Origin: Asaia bogorensis
GTDB taxonomy: Bacteria > Pseudomonadota > Alphaproteobacteria > Acetobacterales > Acetobacteraceae
Assembly: GCA_943333505.2 (NCBI GenBank)
Contig: CALQTN020000018.1
Span: 1 to 64,000 of the forward strand
Direction of reading: 5' to 3'
DNA: 64,000 nucleotides
Shown here: positions 24,378 through 32,877 of the stretch, piece after piece
Position numbering within the stretch: position 1 is the stretch's first letter
Layout of the letters: each line of letters begins with the position of its first letter
The notes under the pieces: generated by a model
The model's input: only the letters and a program-made list of their open reading frames with translations
The model's database searches: none
What the model was told of the DNA's origin: nothing
Position numbers and translations under genes: made by a program

Positions 24378-25349
24378 ATGTCGAAAAAAATCCTGTACGC
24401 CCCGAGCGGCGACGCAGACCGTGGTATCGCGCCGGGCCTGGTGCCAGCCGGTTACGAACTGATCGAGTGCGCGCTCGGGTCGGCGGAGATGAACGCCCAT
24501 CTTGCCGATGCCGAATTCCTGGTCGGTTTCGGGGCGCCCGAGATGAACGACGCGTTTTTCAAGATGGCGCCGAAGCTGAAGCTCATACAATTGCTGAGCG
24601 CTGGCTACGACAAATGCGATGTCGAGGCCGCGCGCCGCGCTGCGGTGCCGATCGCTAATAATGGCGGCGCCAATGCCGTCGCGGTTGCCGAACATGCGTT
24701 GATGCTGATGCTGGCGATCAGTCGGCGGTTGGTTTGGCAGCATAAATCGGTATCGTCGGGCGTGTGGCGCGGCAATGACTGGCAGGACAAGCATGTTTAT
24801 GAATTGCAGGGCAAAATGCTCGGCATTATCGGGCTTGGCACCATCGGCAAGAAGGTCGCGCGCCTCGCCCAGGCATTCGGCATGCGGGTGCAATATTACG
24901 ATACCATCCGCCTCAACGAAGATGGCGAGGACGCGATCGGCGCACGTTTCAGATTGATGGACGAAGTGCTGGCGACGTCGGACCTGGTATCGTTGCATGT
25001 CCCGTTGCTGGCTGACACCAAGCACATGATCGGCGCCCGTGAACTCGGCTTGATGAAACCTTCAGCCTTTCTGATCAACACTTGCCGTGGCCCGGTGGTA
25101 GATGAACGCGCGTTGATCAAGGCATTGCAGGATAACGTCATCGCCGGGGCGGGCCTCGATGTGCTCGACCAGGAACCGCCGCCGTCGGACAATCCGCTAT
25201 TCACCTTGGAAAATTGCATCCTGACCGCCCATCTCGCCGGCCCGACCTATGAAAATCGTGCCAAACGCTTCCGTAACGCGTTTGATAATGTCGAGCGCGT
25301 GTCACGTGGCCAGACGGCCTATTGGATCATCCCGGAACTGCGCGGATGA
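24378..25349 (+). CDS. D-isomer-specific 2-hydroxyacid dehydrogenase
   Basis: A 323-residue enzyme of the formate/glycerate dehydrogenase family, interconverting 2-hydroxy and 2-oxo acids with NAD(P)H. The Rossmann motif is in MLGIIGLGTIGKKVARLAQA, followed by the active-site arginine region FLINTCRGPVVDERALI, a DQEPP segment with the catalytic acid, and the histidine in LTAHLAGPTYENR. GGAGG precedes the ATG at 24378. Its stop overlaps the start of the ThDP alpha subunit (ATGA). A 2-oxo acid made here could be decarboxylated by the next two gene products. Confidence 0.88.
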   Translation: MSKKILYAPSGDADRGIAPGLVPAGYELIECALGSAEMNAHLADAEFLVGFGAPEMNDAFFKMAPKLKLIQLLSAGYDKCDVEAARRAAVPIANNGGANAVAVAEHALMLMLAISRRLVWQHKSVSSGVWRGNDWQDKHVYELQGKMLGIIGLGTIGKKVARLAQAFGMRVQYYDTIRLNEDGEDAIGARFRLMDEVLATSDLVSLHVPLLADTKHMIGARELGLMKPSAFLINTCRGPVVDERALIKALQDNVIAGAGLDVLDQEPPPSDNPLFTLENCILTAHLAGPTYENRAKRFRNAFDNVERVSRGQTAYWIIPELRG

Positions 25350-25855
25350 CCCTGTGGTGGGAAATCGTTCGCGATACCTTGAAGCAGTCCGAGGTCAAGC
25401 TGGTGACCTATGTGCCCGACAACGTGCTGAACCCGTTGTTGAAGGCGATCCATGCTGACGACTACTTCAATGCCTTCGTCTGCACCCGCGAGGAAGAAGC
25501 CGTCGGCATTGTCGCCGGTGCCTGGATGGGCGGGATGCGCGGGGTGGTGATGATGCAGACTTCGGGGTTCGCCACTTTGCCGAACGTGCTGGCCTCGCTT
25601 GCGGTGCCGTATCAGATCCCGGTGCTGATGGTGGTCTCCGAACGCGGCACTTTGGGCGAGTTCAACATCGGCCAGGCGATGGTCGCCCGCACCATGCGCC
25701 CGGCGTTGGATGCAATGGGCATTGAACACCATACCCTGACCCGGCTGGATGAGGTCGGATTTATCGTTGAGCGCACCATCCGCCAGGCGGTGACCACCCA
25801 GCAACCGGCGTGTCTGATCCTGTCGCCATTGCTGACCGGGGGGAAGGCGCCATGA
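25346..25855 (+). CDS. ThDP-dependent decarboxylase, pyrimidine-binding (alpha) subunit, sulfopyruvate/phosphonopyruvate type
   Basis: About 169 residues corresponding to the N-terminal half of ThDP decarboxylases. VTYVPDNVLNPLL and VCTREEEAVGIVAGAWMGG (with the ThDP-activating glutamate) match ComD-like sulfopyruvate decarboxylase alpha subunits and the N-terminal domain of phosphonopyruvate decarboxylase. The start ATG overlaps the dehydrogenase stop, and its own stop overlaps the beta subunit start, so the three proteins are tightly coupled. The natural substrate could be sulfopyruvate, phosphonopyruvate or another 3-substituted pyruvate. Confidence 0.8.
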   Translation: MTLWWEIVRDTLKQSEVKLVTYVPDNVLNPLLKAIHADDYFNAFVCTREEEAVGIVAGAWMGGMRGVVMMQTSGFATLPNVLASLAVPYQIPVLMVVSERGTLGEFNIGQAMVARTMRPALDAMGIEHHTLTRLDEVGFIVERTIRQAVTTQQPACLILSPLLTGGKAP

Positions 25856-26457
25856 GAAACGAGACACTCACCCGCGATCAGGCCAAGGTGATGGGCCGGT
25901 TCGATATCACCAAGGCGCTGGTTGCCAGGTTGCACAAGGACGAAGCCGTGATTGGCGGCATTGGCCACACCAACTGGGACTTGTGGGCTTCTGGCCGCCG
26001 GCCGCAGAATTTCTACATGCTCGGCAGCATGGGTCTTGCGGTGCCGATTGCCATGGGGGTGGCGATCGCCCAGCCCGGCCGGAAAGTTTTTGCGCTCGAA
26101 GGCGATGGCTCGGTGCTGATGCAGCTTGGCGCGCTGGCGACGGTTGCCAATCGTGCGGTCGGCAATCTGTGCATCGTGATTATGGATAATGGCACCTACC
26201 AGATCACCGGCGGGCAGATGACCGCGACCGGGCAGGGGGCGGATATCGTGGCGATCGCGCGCGGCGCCGGCATCGCGCAGGCCGAATGGGCGCGCGACGC
26301 GGCGCATTTCGGCGCATTGATGGATCAGGCGTTGGTGACCGACGCGCCGATGCTGGTGGGGGTGCGCACCGATGATCAGAAACCGTTCGGGCAGACCGAG
26401 CGTGATCCGCCGCAGTTGCGGGATCGGTTTATGCGCGGGCTTGGGGTGAAGAAATAA
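25852..26457 (+). CDS. ThDP-dependent decarboxylase, pyrophosphate-binding (beta) subunit
   Basis: A 201-residue C-terminal half of a ThDP decarboxylase. The diphosphate/Mg motif runs from ALEGDGSVLMQLGALATVA to CIVIMDNGTYQITGG (GDG ... about 25 residues ... DN). FYMLGSMGLAVPIAMGVAIA is the preceding conserved strand and helix. It pairs with the alpha subunit through a four-base ATGA overlap. Sulfopyruvate decarboxylase of methanogens is split in the same way (ComD/ComE); in many bacteria the halves are fused. The gene ends one base before a composite repeat. Confidence 0.82.
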   Translation: MRNETLTRDQAKVMGRFDITKALVARLHKDEAVIGGIGHTNWDLWASGRRPQNFYMLGSMGLAVPIAMGVAIAQPGRKVFALEGDGSVLMQLGALATVANRAVGNLCIVIMDNGTYQITGGQMTATGQGADIVAIARGAGIAQAEWARDAAHFGALMDQALVTDAPMLVGVRTDDQKPFGQTERDPPQLRDRFMRGLGVKK

Positions 26458-26600
26458 GGGGAGGGAAGGTCTTCTTTTTGTGAACAAAAAGAAGCAAAAA
26501 AACTTTCCTGCTTTGGTTCTGTGTTCGCATCGGCCACGGCGCACTATTATCAAAAAGTTTTTTTGGTTTTTTTTGTTCACAAAAAGAACTGCTTGGCTTC
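26458..26600. repeat. A/T-rich composite repeat with both arms and an altered centre
   Basis: Left arm GGGAGGGAAGGTC, then TTCTTTTTGTGAACAAAAAG (26471-26490) and AAGCAAAAAAAC; right arm AAAAGTTTTTTTGG, then GTTCACAAAAAGAAC. The centre differs from the usual one (CTTTGGTTCTGTG, then CGGCCACGGCG), so it has decayed or been replaced. It follows the beta subunit stop and precedes the hydratase start. Confidence 0.82.
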
Positions 26601-26613
26601 CCTGGAGATGCTG

Positions 26614-27399
26614 ATGAGCCTCATTCTTGTGTCTATCGAAAACCAAATCGCCCGAGTAACCATCAACCGCCCCGAAAAGCTCAACGCGATGAACTCGCCG
26701 TTGATCAGCGAATTTGTCGCCGTATTTGCAACTCTTGCCACGGACCCCGATCTCCGCGCGGTGGTGCTAACCGGCGCCGGCCCAAAAAGCTTCGTGGGCG
26801 GCGCGGATATTGCCGAAATGGGCGCAATCGAAACCCCGGCCCAGGCGCGCGCCTTCATCACCAGCGTGCATCGCTGCTGCGACGCGGTGCGAACCCTGCC
26901 AGTGCCGGTGATCGCCCGCATCCAGGGGTTTTGTTTCGGTGCCGGGCTCGAACTCGCGGCCGCCTGCGATTTGCGGGTGGCGGCTGACAGCGCCAGCTTC
27001 GGGATGCAGGAGGTCAAGCTCGGCATTCCCAGCGTGATCGAGGCGGCATTACTGCCCGGCCTGGTCGGGTGGGGCCGGACGCGGGAGATGTTGCTGCTGG
27101 GTGAAACCTTCTCGGCGGCCGACGCGGCGCGGTGGAATTTGGTGGAGCGGGTCGTGGCGGATGCCGATCTTGATGCCGCGGTCGCGGATTGGCTGGGCAA
27201 ATTGCTCACCAGCACGCCGCTCGCAGTGCGGAGCCAGAAGGCGCTGATGCGGCGTTGGGAGAAGCTGCCATTGGCCGAGGCGATCCAGGCTGGCATCGAC
27301 AGTTTCGCCCAAGCCTTCGACAGCGACGAGCCGAAACGGGCGCTCGGCCACTTCCTCGCCGAGGCCGACGTGCGCCGGGCACAGAAACATGGCGTTTGA
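26614..27399 (+). CDS. Enoyl-CoA hydratase
   Basis: A 261-residue crotonase-fold protein with ARVTINRPEKLNAMN, the first oxyanion segment KSFVGGADIAEM, and the second with catalytic-type residues PVIARIQGFCFGAGLELAAA and CDLRVAADSASFGMQEVKLG. The E in GLELAA and the following E in QEVKLGIPS fit a true hydratase better than the other two crotonases in this window. ATG 26614 is preferred because GGAG lies about six bases upstream; an ATG at 26608 is the alternative. It overlaps the MaoC gene by 11 bp, so beta-oxidation-like work is likely. Confidence 0.87.
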   Translation: MSLILVSIENQIARVTINRPEKLNAMNSPLISEFVAVFATLATDPDLRAVVLTGAGPKSFVGGADIAEMGAIETPAQARAFITSVHRCCDAVRTLPVPVIARIQGFCFGAGLELAAACDLRVAADSASFGMQEVKLGIPSVIEAALLPGLVGWGRTREMLLLGETFSAADAARWNLVERVVADADLDAAVADWLGKLLTSTPLAVRSQKALMRRWEKLPLAEAIQAGIDSFAQAFDSDEPKRALGHFLAEADVRRAQKHGV

Positions 27400-27862
27400 T
27401 CCGACCCAGCATCGGCTGGCCGCCCAGCGCTGGTTCGAGGATTTCAGCCTTGGTGAACGTTTCCTGCTGCCAAGCCGGACGATGACCGAGGCGCTGTTTC
27501 TCGCCTTTCAGGCGGCGAGTGGGGATAATCACCCTATCCACTACGATGTTGCGTTCTGCCGGGCGCGCGGCATGCCGCATATGCTGGCGCATGGCTATCA
27601 GGTGCTGATCCAGACTGCAGCCGGGGCCGGGATGTTCCCGTTCATGGTCGAAGACAGTCTGATGGGGTTTTTGGATCAATCGAGCCGGTTTCTGGTGCCA
27701 GTCTATGTTGGCGATACGCTGTATGGCGCGCTGGAAGTCGCCGAAATCGCCCCTAATCGCTCCACCGGGGTCATCGGGCTGGCGAGCACGGTGCATAACC
27801 AGAAAGGCGAATTGGTGATGGACGGCAAGCAGCGCTATCTGGTTCGCAAGCGCCCGGCATGA
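27389..27862 (+). CDS. MaoC-family (R)-specific enoyl-CoA hydratase-like dehydratase
   Basis: A 157-residue hot-dog-fold protein. The hydratase-2 motif is FQAASGDNHPIHYDVAFCRA, with the catalytic D and H, followed by AHGYQVLIQTAAGAG. MaoC proteins hydrate enoyl-CoAs to (R)-3-hydroxyacyl-CoA or dehydrate beta-hydroxyacyl-CoAs such as mesaconyl-CoA. (R)-hydroxyacyl-CoA could feed the PHA synthase encoded at 59253, but that link is inference. It overlaps the enoyl-CoA hydratase gene and its stop overlaps the ATG of a 41-codon stub. Confidence 0.86.
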   Translation: MAFDPTQHRLAAQRWFEDFSLGERFLLPSRTMTEALFLAFQAASGDNHPIHYDVAFCRARGMPHMLAHGYQVLIQTAAGAGMFPFMVEDSLMGFLDQSSRFLVPVYVGDTLYGALEVAEIAPNRSTGVIGLASTVHNQKGELVMDGKQRYLVRKRPA

Positions 27863-27984
27863 CGGCGACCGCCTCTGACACGACGGGGATGAATTTCTAC
27901 CGTGCCGACCGGTCGCTGGCGGATGTGTTGCTGGCCAAACGGGCGGTGCCGATGGCGGAGGCGGTTGGATTGCTGGCAGCGTAG
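27859..27984 (+). pseudogene. 41-codon stub resembling the start of an acyl-CoA dehydrogenase
   Basis: The frame starts with an ATGA overlap on the MaoC stop, as a real downstream gene would. Residues 10-24 (GMNFYRADRSLADVL) look like the N-terminus of long acyl-CoA dehydrogenases of this group; the rest (LLAKRAVPMAEAVGLLAA) could be the C-terminal end of the same gene after an internal deletion. An acyl-CoA dehydrogenase would suit the neighbouring hydratases. The identity is from memory and short sequence; it could also be an unrelated small peptide. Confidence 0.4.
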
Positions 27985-27999
27985 GAGGGGGGCAAGGCA

Positions 28000-28668
28000 A
28001 TGATCGATCTTAAAAGTCTTTCCACGGCGGAACGCGCTCGCCATCTCGCCAACCCGGATGGCGAAATTGGCGTTGCAATCGCCAATTCGCTCAATGTCGG
28101 CAACAAGCCGCTCTATGACATCGTCCTGCCACGGCTGGATATGGCGTCGGGGTGCGAAGTGCTGGAAGTCGGGTTCGGCAATGGCCGCTTTGTCCCCGAT
28201 CTTATCCGGCTGGCGGATCGGGTTTCGTATCGTGGCATCGATATTTCGGCCACGATGGTGACCGAAGCCACACAGGCCAATGCGGCCTTGGTTACCTCGG
28301 GCGTGGCGCAATTTCAGCTCGGATCAGCCGGGCGTATGCCGTTTGGCGATGCATGTTTCGATCGGGTTTTCGCCATCGGCGTGCTGCATTTCTGGCAGGA
28401 CCCGGCCGTTGAGTTAGCCGAAATTCGGCGGGTGCTGCGGCCTGGCGGGATGAGCGCGGTGCTGGTCATCGACCCGCGCTCGGCGGGCGATATCGCGCAT
28501 GCCCGTCCGGAATTTGGCTTTCATCTGAAAGATGGCGCGACTTTGGCGGCGCTGCATCGGGCGGCGGGGTTTGGCGATGTCAGCGTCGAGACGATTGAGA
28601 GCGCCCGCACCCGACCGGATGGCTCTGGCTTTGTTTTGTATACCTGTGTGGTCACCGCGCGGCCTTAG
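28000..28668 (+). CDS. Class I SAM-dependent methyltransferase
   Basis: A 222-residue methyltransferase of the Methyltransf_11 type. Motif I is VLEVGFGNGRF, followed by YRGIDISATMV (acidic end of strand 2), the motif GRMPFGDACFDRVFAIGVLH and EIRRVLRPGG. The substrate is not evident. A GGAGGGGGG stretch lies upstream of the ATG, 15 bp after the stub. It ends 4 bp before the xthA stop on the other strand. Confidence 0.87.
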   Translation: MIDLKSLSTAERARHLANPDGEIGVAIANSLNVGNKPLYDIVLPRLDMASGCEVLEVGFGNGRFVPDLIRLADRVSYRGIDISATMVTEATQANAALVTSGVAQFQLGSAGRMPFGDACFDRVFAIGVLHFWQDPAVELAEIRRVLRPGGMSAVLVIDPRSAGDIAHARPEFGFHLKDGATLAALHRAAGFGDVSVETIESARTRPDGSGFVLYTCVVTARP

Positions 28669-28672
28669 GCGG

Positions 28673-29440
28673 TCAGGCGATTTCCAGCAGCACCGGCACA
28701 TGATCCGATGGCTGAACCCGGTCGCGCTCAGCGCTATCGGGCGCGCAGGCCAGCAGCCGTTCGGCGACGCGCGGCGACAGCAAGGCGTGATCGATCCGCA
28801 GCCCGGCATTCCTTTGCCGTGCGCCGGCCTGATAGTCCCAGAATGTGTAAACCGGGCCGCTTGGGGTGATGGCCCGTATCGCATCGGTCAGCCCGAGCCA
28901 CAGCAGGGACCGATAGCGCGCCCGGGTTTCCGGCCGCACCAACGCATCGGTCGGCGATAGCGCGCCCTTGGCATAATCGACATCTTCGGGTGCCACGTTG
29001 AAATCGCCGGTCACCACCAGGTCGCGATCCTGGTCCAGCAATTCGGCGCAGCGGGCGTGCAGCGCATCCATCCAGGCGAGTTTGTAGTCGTATCCAGCAT
29101 CCCCGCCCGAATTGCCGTTGGGGAGATATATCCCGATCACCGTGAGGTCGCCGACCGCGACTTCGATGTAGCGCGCCTGTGCGTCATCGTCCGGCAGGCC
29201 GGGCAGCTTCCTGTGCACGACCTCGAACGGCACCCGCCCGAGTGCTGCCACGCCATTATAGGCTTTCTGGCCGACAATCGCCGCGTGATAGCCGAGCGCG
29301 GCGAAATCGGCGGGGAAGACGGCTTCCTCGCATTTCAGTTCTTGCAACAGCAGCAAATCCGGCTGCACCCGTGTCAGATAATCGGCGACATGGGGCGCGC
29401 GCTGGCGGATGGAATTAACGTTCCAGGTGGCAATCCGCAC
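28673..29440 (-). CDS. xthA: Exodeoxyribonuclease III
   Basis: A 255-residue EEP-family AP endonuclease/3' exonuclease that acts in base-excision repair. Motifs in order: RIATWNVNSIRQR, the Mg-binding LLLQELKCEE, the segment VTGDFNVAPEDVDY with catalytic D and N, and the final SDHVPVLLEI with the catalytic D-H. The GTG at 29440 is chosen because it leaves seven bases to the erpA stop and starts the fold at once. The erpA-xthA order with divergent dgt is common in alphaproteobacteria. Confidence 0.93.
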   Translation of the reverse strand: MRIATWNVNSIRQRAPHVADYLTRVQPDLLLLQELKCEEAVFPADFAALGYHAAIVGQKAYNGVAALGRVPFEVVHRKLPGLPDDDAQARYIEVAVGDLTVIGIYLPNGNSGGDAGYDYKLAWMDALHARCAELLDQDRDLVVTGDFNVAPEDVDYAKGALSPTDALVRPETRARYRSLLWLGLTDAIRAITPSGPVYTFWDYQAGARQRNAGLRIDHALLSPRVAERLLACAPDSAERDRVQPSDHVPVLLEIA

Positions 29441-29447
29441 GGTCGGC

Positions 29448-29792
29448 TCAGTCGACCGAAAAGCTGGTGCCGCAGCCGCAGGCAGATACCGCATTCGGGT
29501 TTTTCACCGCGAAATGGCTGCCCATCAGGCTGTCGGTGTAGTCGAGCTCCGATCCTGCCAACAGATCGAGGCTCACCGGATCGATCAGCACGGTGGCCGC
29601 GTCATGCGCGATTACCACGTCGTCCTCGGCAACTTCGCGGTCGAGTTCGAATTTGTATTGGAAGCCGCTGCAGCCGCCGGCGAGCACGGCGACGCGGAGC
29701 GATTGGGCACCGCCGTCAGCCGCCACGATTTCCGCGATGCGGGTGGCGGCGCGGTCGGTGAGGCGGAATTGGGGGACTGTGTCGTTGGGCAT
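29448..29792 (-). CDS. erpA: Iron-sulfur cluster insertion protein ErpA/IscA-type
   Basis: A 114-residue A-type carrier. The three conserved cysteines are C41 (AGGCSGFQYKF) and C105, C107 (SACGCGTSF), which bind a 2Fe-2S or 4Fe-4S cluster for transfer to apo-proteins. The start MPNDTVPQFRLTDRAATRI at 29792 gives the standard length; upstream sequence runs into a repeat. It is followed closely by xthA. Confidence 0.92.
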   Translation of the reverse strand: MPNDTVPQFRLTDRAATRIAEIVAADGGAQSLRVAVLAGGCSGFQYKFELDREVAEDDVVIAHDAATVLIDPVSLDLLAGSELDYTDSLMGSHFAVKNPNAVSACGCGTSFSVD

Positions 29793-29826
29793 ACCGGGAA
29801 TATAGGCACAGACTGTAAACAGGACA

Positions 29827-29872
29827 AGGAGGGTCTTCTTTTTGTTCACAAAAAGAAGAGCTTCCTTCCCTA
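29827..29872. repeat. A/T-rich palindromic repeat arm between divergent erpA and dgt
   Basis: GGAGGGTC, TTCTTTTTGTTCACAAAAAG and AAGAGCTTCCTTCCC form a single-arm hairpin. Unlike the other copies it lies between two gene starts, so it is not only a 3'-end element. Confidence 0.8.
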
Positions 29873-29900
29873 ATCGCCTTGATGCGTGTATCCGCGCCTT

Positions 29901-31052
29901 ATGCAGCATGCGCCCTACGCCGTCCGCCGTGAGACCTCGCGCGGCCGGCTTCACCCGGAACCGGAAAGCCCGACCCGCAGCCCGTGGCAGCGCGACCGCG
30001 ACCGCATCATCCATTCCTCAGCCTTTCGCAAGCTGCAATACAAGACCCAGGTCTTCGTCAACCACGAGGGCGATTTCTACCGCACCCGCCTGACCCATAG
30101 TATCGAGGTCGCCCAGATCGCGCGGTCGATTGCCCGCGAACTGGCCCTGGATGAGGATCTGACCGAGGCATTGGCGCTCGCCCACGACCTTGGCCATCCG
30201 CCGTTCGGCCATGCCGGGGAAGAAGGCCTGGCGGTGGCGATGAAACCCTATGGCGGGTTTGACCATAACGCGCAGAGCCTCAAAGTGGTGACTTTGCTCG
30301 AAGCGCGCTACGCCAGCTTTGACGGGCTGAACCTGACCTGGGAAACGCTGGAGGGGCTGGCCAAGCATAACGGGCCTCTGCATCGCCCGGCGCCGTATTT
30401 CGCCGATTATGACAGCCTGCACCGGCTCGATCTCGGGACCCATGCCTCAGCCGAGGCGCAGGTGGCGGCCCTTGCCGACGACATCGCCTATCACAGCCAT
30501 GATCTCGATGACGGGCTACGGGCCGGATTGTTCGGGTTTGACGATATCGCGCATCTGCCGGTGGTCGGGCCCGCGCTCGCCATGGCCCGGCGCGCGAGCC
30601 TCGATGTGCCGACATCGCGGCTGCGCCATGAAATGAACCGCCGGGTGATCAATGCGCTGATCAACGATGTGGTGGGCGAAAGCCGGGCGCGGCTTGCCGC
30701 ACAGGGGCCAAAAACCGCCGAGGATATCCGCCAGGCCGGGCGCACCATGGTGGCCTTTGGCGAGGAGATCGGTGAGGCCAACCGGGTGATCAAGGAATTC
30801 CTTTACGCGCGGATGTATCGCCACTGGCGCCAGGCGCGGATGCATCACAAGGCGCGCCGCATCACCGGGGACCTGTTCACGATCCTCAATTCGGCCCCCA
30901 ATCTCCTGCCCGATGATTGGGGCCGCCGCGCGAGCGCCGGCACCGATGACCGACGAACCGCCGCGGTGGTGTGCGACTACATCGCCGGCATGACTGACCG
31001 CTTCGCCATGGATGAACATTTACGGCTGACGGATATTTCCGTCTCCGGCTGA
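29901..31052 (+). CDS. dgt: Deoxyguanosinetriphosphate triphosphohydrolase-like protein
   Basis: A 383-residue HD-domain dNTPase that splits dNTPs to nucleosides and triphosphate, shaping the dNTP pool. The metal site is H66 in RTRLTHSIEVAQ, H95-D96 in LALAHDLGHPPFGHAGE, and a later aspartate in LADDIAYHSHDLDDGL. The length matches the alphaproteobacterial short form. ATG 29901 is used; a GTG at 29886 is in frame. It is divergent from erpA and followed 13 bp later by argS. Confidence 0.92.
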   Translation: MQHAPYAVRRETSRGRLHPEPESPTRSPWQRDRDRIIHSSAFRKLQYKTQVFVNHEGDFYRTRLTHSIEVAQIARSIARELALDEDLTEALALAHDLGHPPFGHAGEEGLAVAMKPYGGFDHNAQSLKVVTLLEARYASFDGLNLTWETLEGLAKHNGPLHRPAPYFADYDSLHRLDLGTHASAEAQVAALADDIAYHSHDLDDGLRAGLFGFDDIAHLPVVGPALAMARRASLDVPTSRLRHEMNRRVINALINDVVGESRARLAAQGPKTAEDIRQAGRTMVAFGEEIGEANRVIKEFLYARMYRHWRQARMHHKARRITGDLFTILNSAPNLLPDDWGRRASAGTDDRRTAAVVCDYIAGMTDRFAMDEHLRLTDISVSG

Positions 31053-31065
31053 CAGGTACCCTGAC

Positions 31066-32835
31066 ATGACCCAGAATATATTCGCCGATTTGCGGGCCGT
31101 CGTGCTCGCCGCTTTGTATGACATTATCCCCGATCTGCCGCCGGAAATTGCAGCACGGGTCGAAGTGACGCCCACCCGCGACCCTGAGCACGGCGACATG
31201 GCGACCAACGCGGCACTGCTCGCCGCCAAGCCCGCACGGCGCAAGCCGCAGGACATCGCCGCCGCCCTGGCCGAACGCCTGATCGGCGATCCACGCATTG
31301 CGGCGGCCACCCCGGCCGGTCCGGGTTTCGTCAATCTGAAGCTGTCGGATGCGACCTGGCGTGCCGAACTTCCGGCGATCCTGACCGCCGGGCTGGCCTA
31401 TGGCGATAGCTTTGTGGGGCAGGGCGTGCGGGTGAATGTCGAGTATGTCTCGGCCAACCCCACCGGGCCGATGCATATCGGGCATTGTCGCGGTGCTGTG
31501 GTCGGCGACGCGCTGGCCAATCTGCTCGCCCGCGCGGGTTTTGTGGTCAGCAAGGAGTTCCTGATTAACGACGCCGGCAACCAGATTATCGCTTTGGCGT
31601 GGGCGGCGTATTTTCGCTATTTGCAGGCGATTGGCAGCCCGATCACCGAAGACGAATTCGCCGCCCATGTCCCGGGTGGGCTGCAATATCGCGGCGAATA
31701 CCTGATCCCGGTCGGCGCCGCGCTGGCCGCCACCCATGGCAATTTGCTGTCGGATGCTGGCGGCATCGCCGATCCGGTACTATGGTTCGATACCGTCCGC
31801 GAAATGGCGCTGGCGATGAATTTCGCCTCGATCCGCGAAGACCTCGATTTGCTGGGGGTCAGCTTCGATCGGTTCAGTTCCGAACGCGCGTTGATGGAAA
31901 CCGGCGCCACCGAAACCGTGATCGACCGGCTGCGCGCGATTGGGCTGATCTACGAAGGCGTGCTCGAACCGCCCAAGGGCAAGACCCCGGATGATTGGGA
32001 GCCGCGCGAACAGACCCTGTTCCGATCCACCCAATTCGGCGATGACGTCGATCGGCCGTTGCGCAAATCCGATGGTTCCAACACCTATTTTGCCAATGAC
32101 ATCTCGTACCACGCCGACAAGATGGCGCGTGGCGCCGAGGTGATGATCGATGTCTGGGGCGCCGATCATGGCGGCCATGTGCTGCGCATGCAGTCGGCGG
32201 TCAAGGCGCTGGGCGGCCGGCTCGACATCGTATTGTGCCAGATCGTGCATGTCCTGAAAGACGGCGAGCCGGTGCGGATGTCCAAGCGCGCCGGTACCTT
32301 CATCACTTTGCGTGATTTGCTTGAGGAAGTGGGCCGCGACGCCGTGCGTTTCACCATGCTGACGCGCAAATCCGATGCCCAGATGGAGTTCGATATCGCC
32401 CAGGCCGTGGCGCAGACCAGGGAAAACCCGGTTTTCTACGTGCAATACGCCCATGCAAGGTGCCGCAGTGTGCTGCGGGCCTCGGTGGAAAGCTGCGGAG
32501 AGCTGTCCGAGGCCGATCTGGCCGGCGTTGATCTGTCCAGCCTGTCGCATGACGCCGAATTGACCGTGATCCGCCGCCTCGCCGGCTGGCCGAGGGTGCT
32601 GGAGGCGGCGGCTTTGGCACGTGAGCCACACCGGATTGCGTTTTTTCTCTATGATTTAGCCGGCGACTTTCATATGCTGTGGAACCGGGGACGGGACGAT
32701 GCTGCACTGCGGTTCCTGCAGGCGGAGCAGAAGGCCGAAACCCTGGCGCGCCTGGCGCTGGTCGCCGCCGTATCGGTGGTGATCCGCTCGGGCCTGGCAA
32801 TCATGGGCGTCGATCCGGTCGAGGAAATGCGCTAG
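31066..32835 (+). CDS. argS: Arginyl-tRNA synthetase
   Basis: A 589-residue class I aminoacyl-tRNA synthetase that charges tRNA-Arg. The HIGH motif is at residues 137-140 (ANPTGPMHIGHCRGAVVGDA); the KMSKS counterpart is VRMSKRAGTFITLRD, about residue 405. The N-terminal Add-1 domain and C-terminal anticodon-binding DALR domain (ending VDPVEEMR) are complete. It follows dgt by 13 bp and precedes the SPOR gene by 42 bp, as in many alphaproteobacteria. Confidence 0.96.
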   Translation: MTQNIFADLRAVVLAALYDIIPDLPPEIAARVEVTPTRDPEHGDMATNAALLAAKPARRKPQDIAAALAERLIGDPRIAAATPAGPGFVNLKLSDATWRAELPAILTAGLAYGDSFVGQGVRVNVEYVSANPTGPMHIGHCRGAVVGDALANLLARAGFVVSKEFLINDAGNQIIALAWAAYFRYLQAIGSPITEDEFAAHVPGGLQYRGEYLIPVGAALAATHGNLLSDAGGIADPVLWFDTVREMALAMNFASIREDLDLLGVSFDRFSSERALMETGATETVIDRLRAIGLIYEGVLEPPKGKTPDDWEPREQTLFRSTQFGDDVDRPLRKSDGSNTYFANDISYHADKMARGAEVMIDVWGADHGGHVLRMQSAVKALGGRLDIVLCQIVHVLKDGEPVRMSKRAGTFITLRDLLEEVGRDAVRFTMLTRKSDAQMEFDIAQAVAQTRENPVFYVQYAHARCRSVLRASVESCGELSEADLAGVDLSSLSHDAELTVIRRLAGWPRVLEAAALAREPHRIAFFLYDLAGDFHMLWNRGRDDAALRFLQAEQKAETLARLALVAAVSVVIRSGLAIMGVDPVEEMR

Positions 32836-32877
32836 GCGCAGCCCTTACCGTCTCGGCGCAAGCGGAGGCGGCGATCG

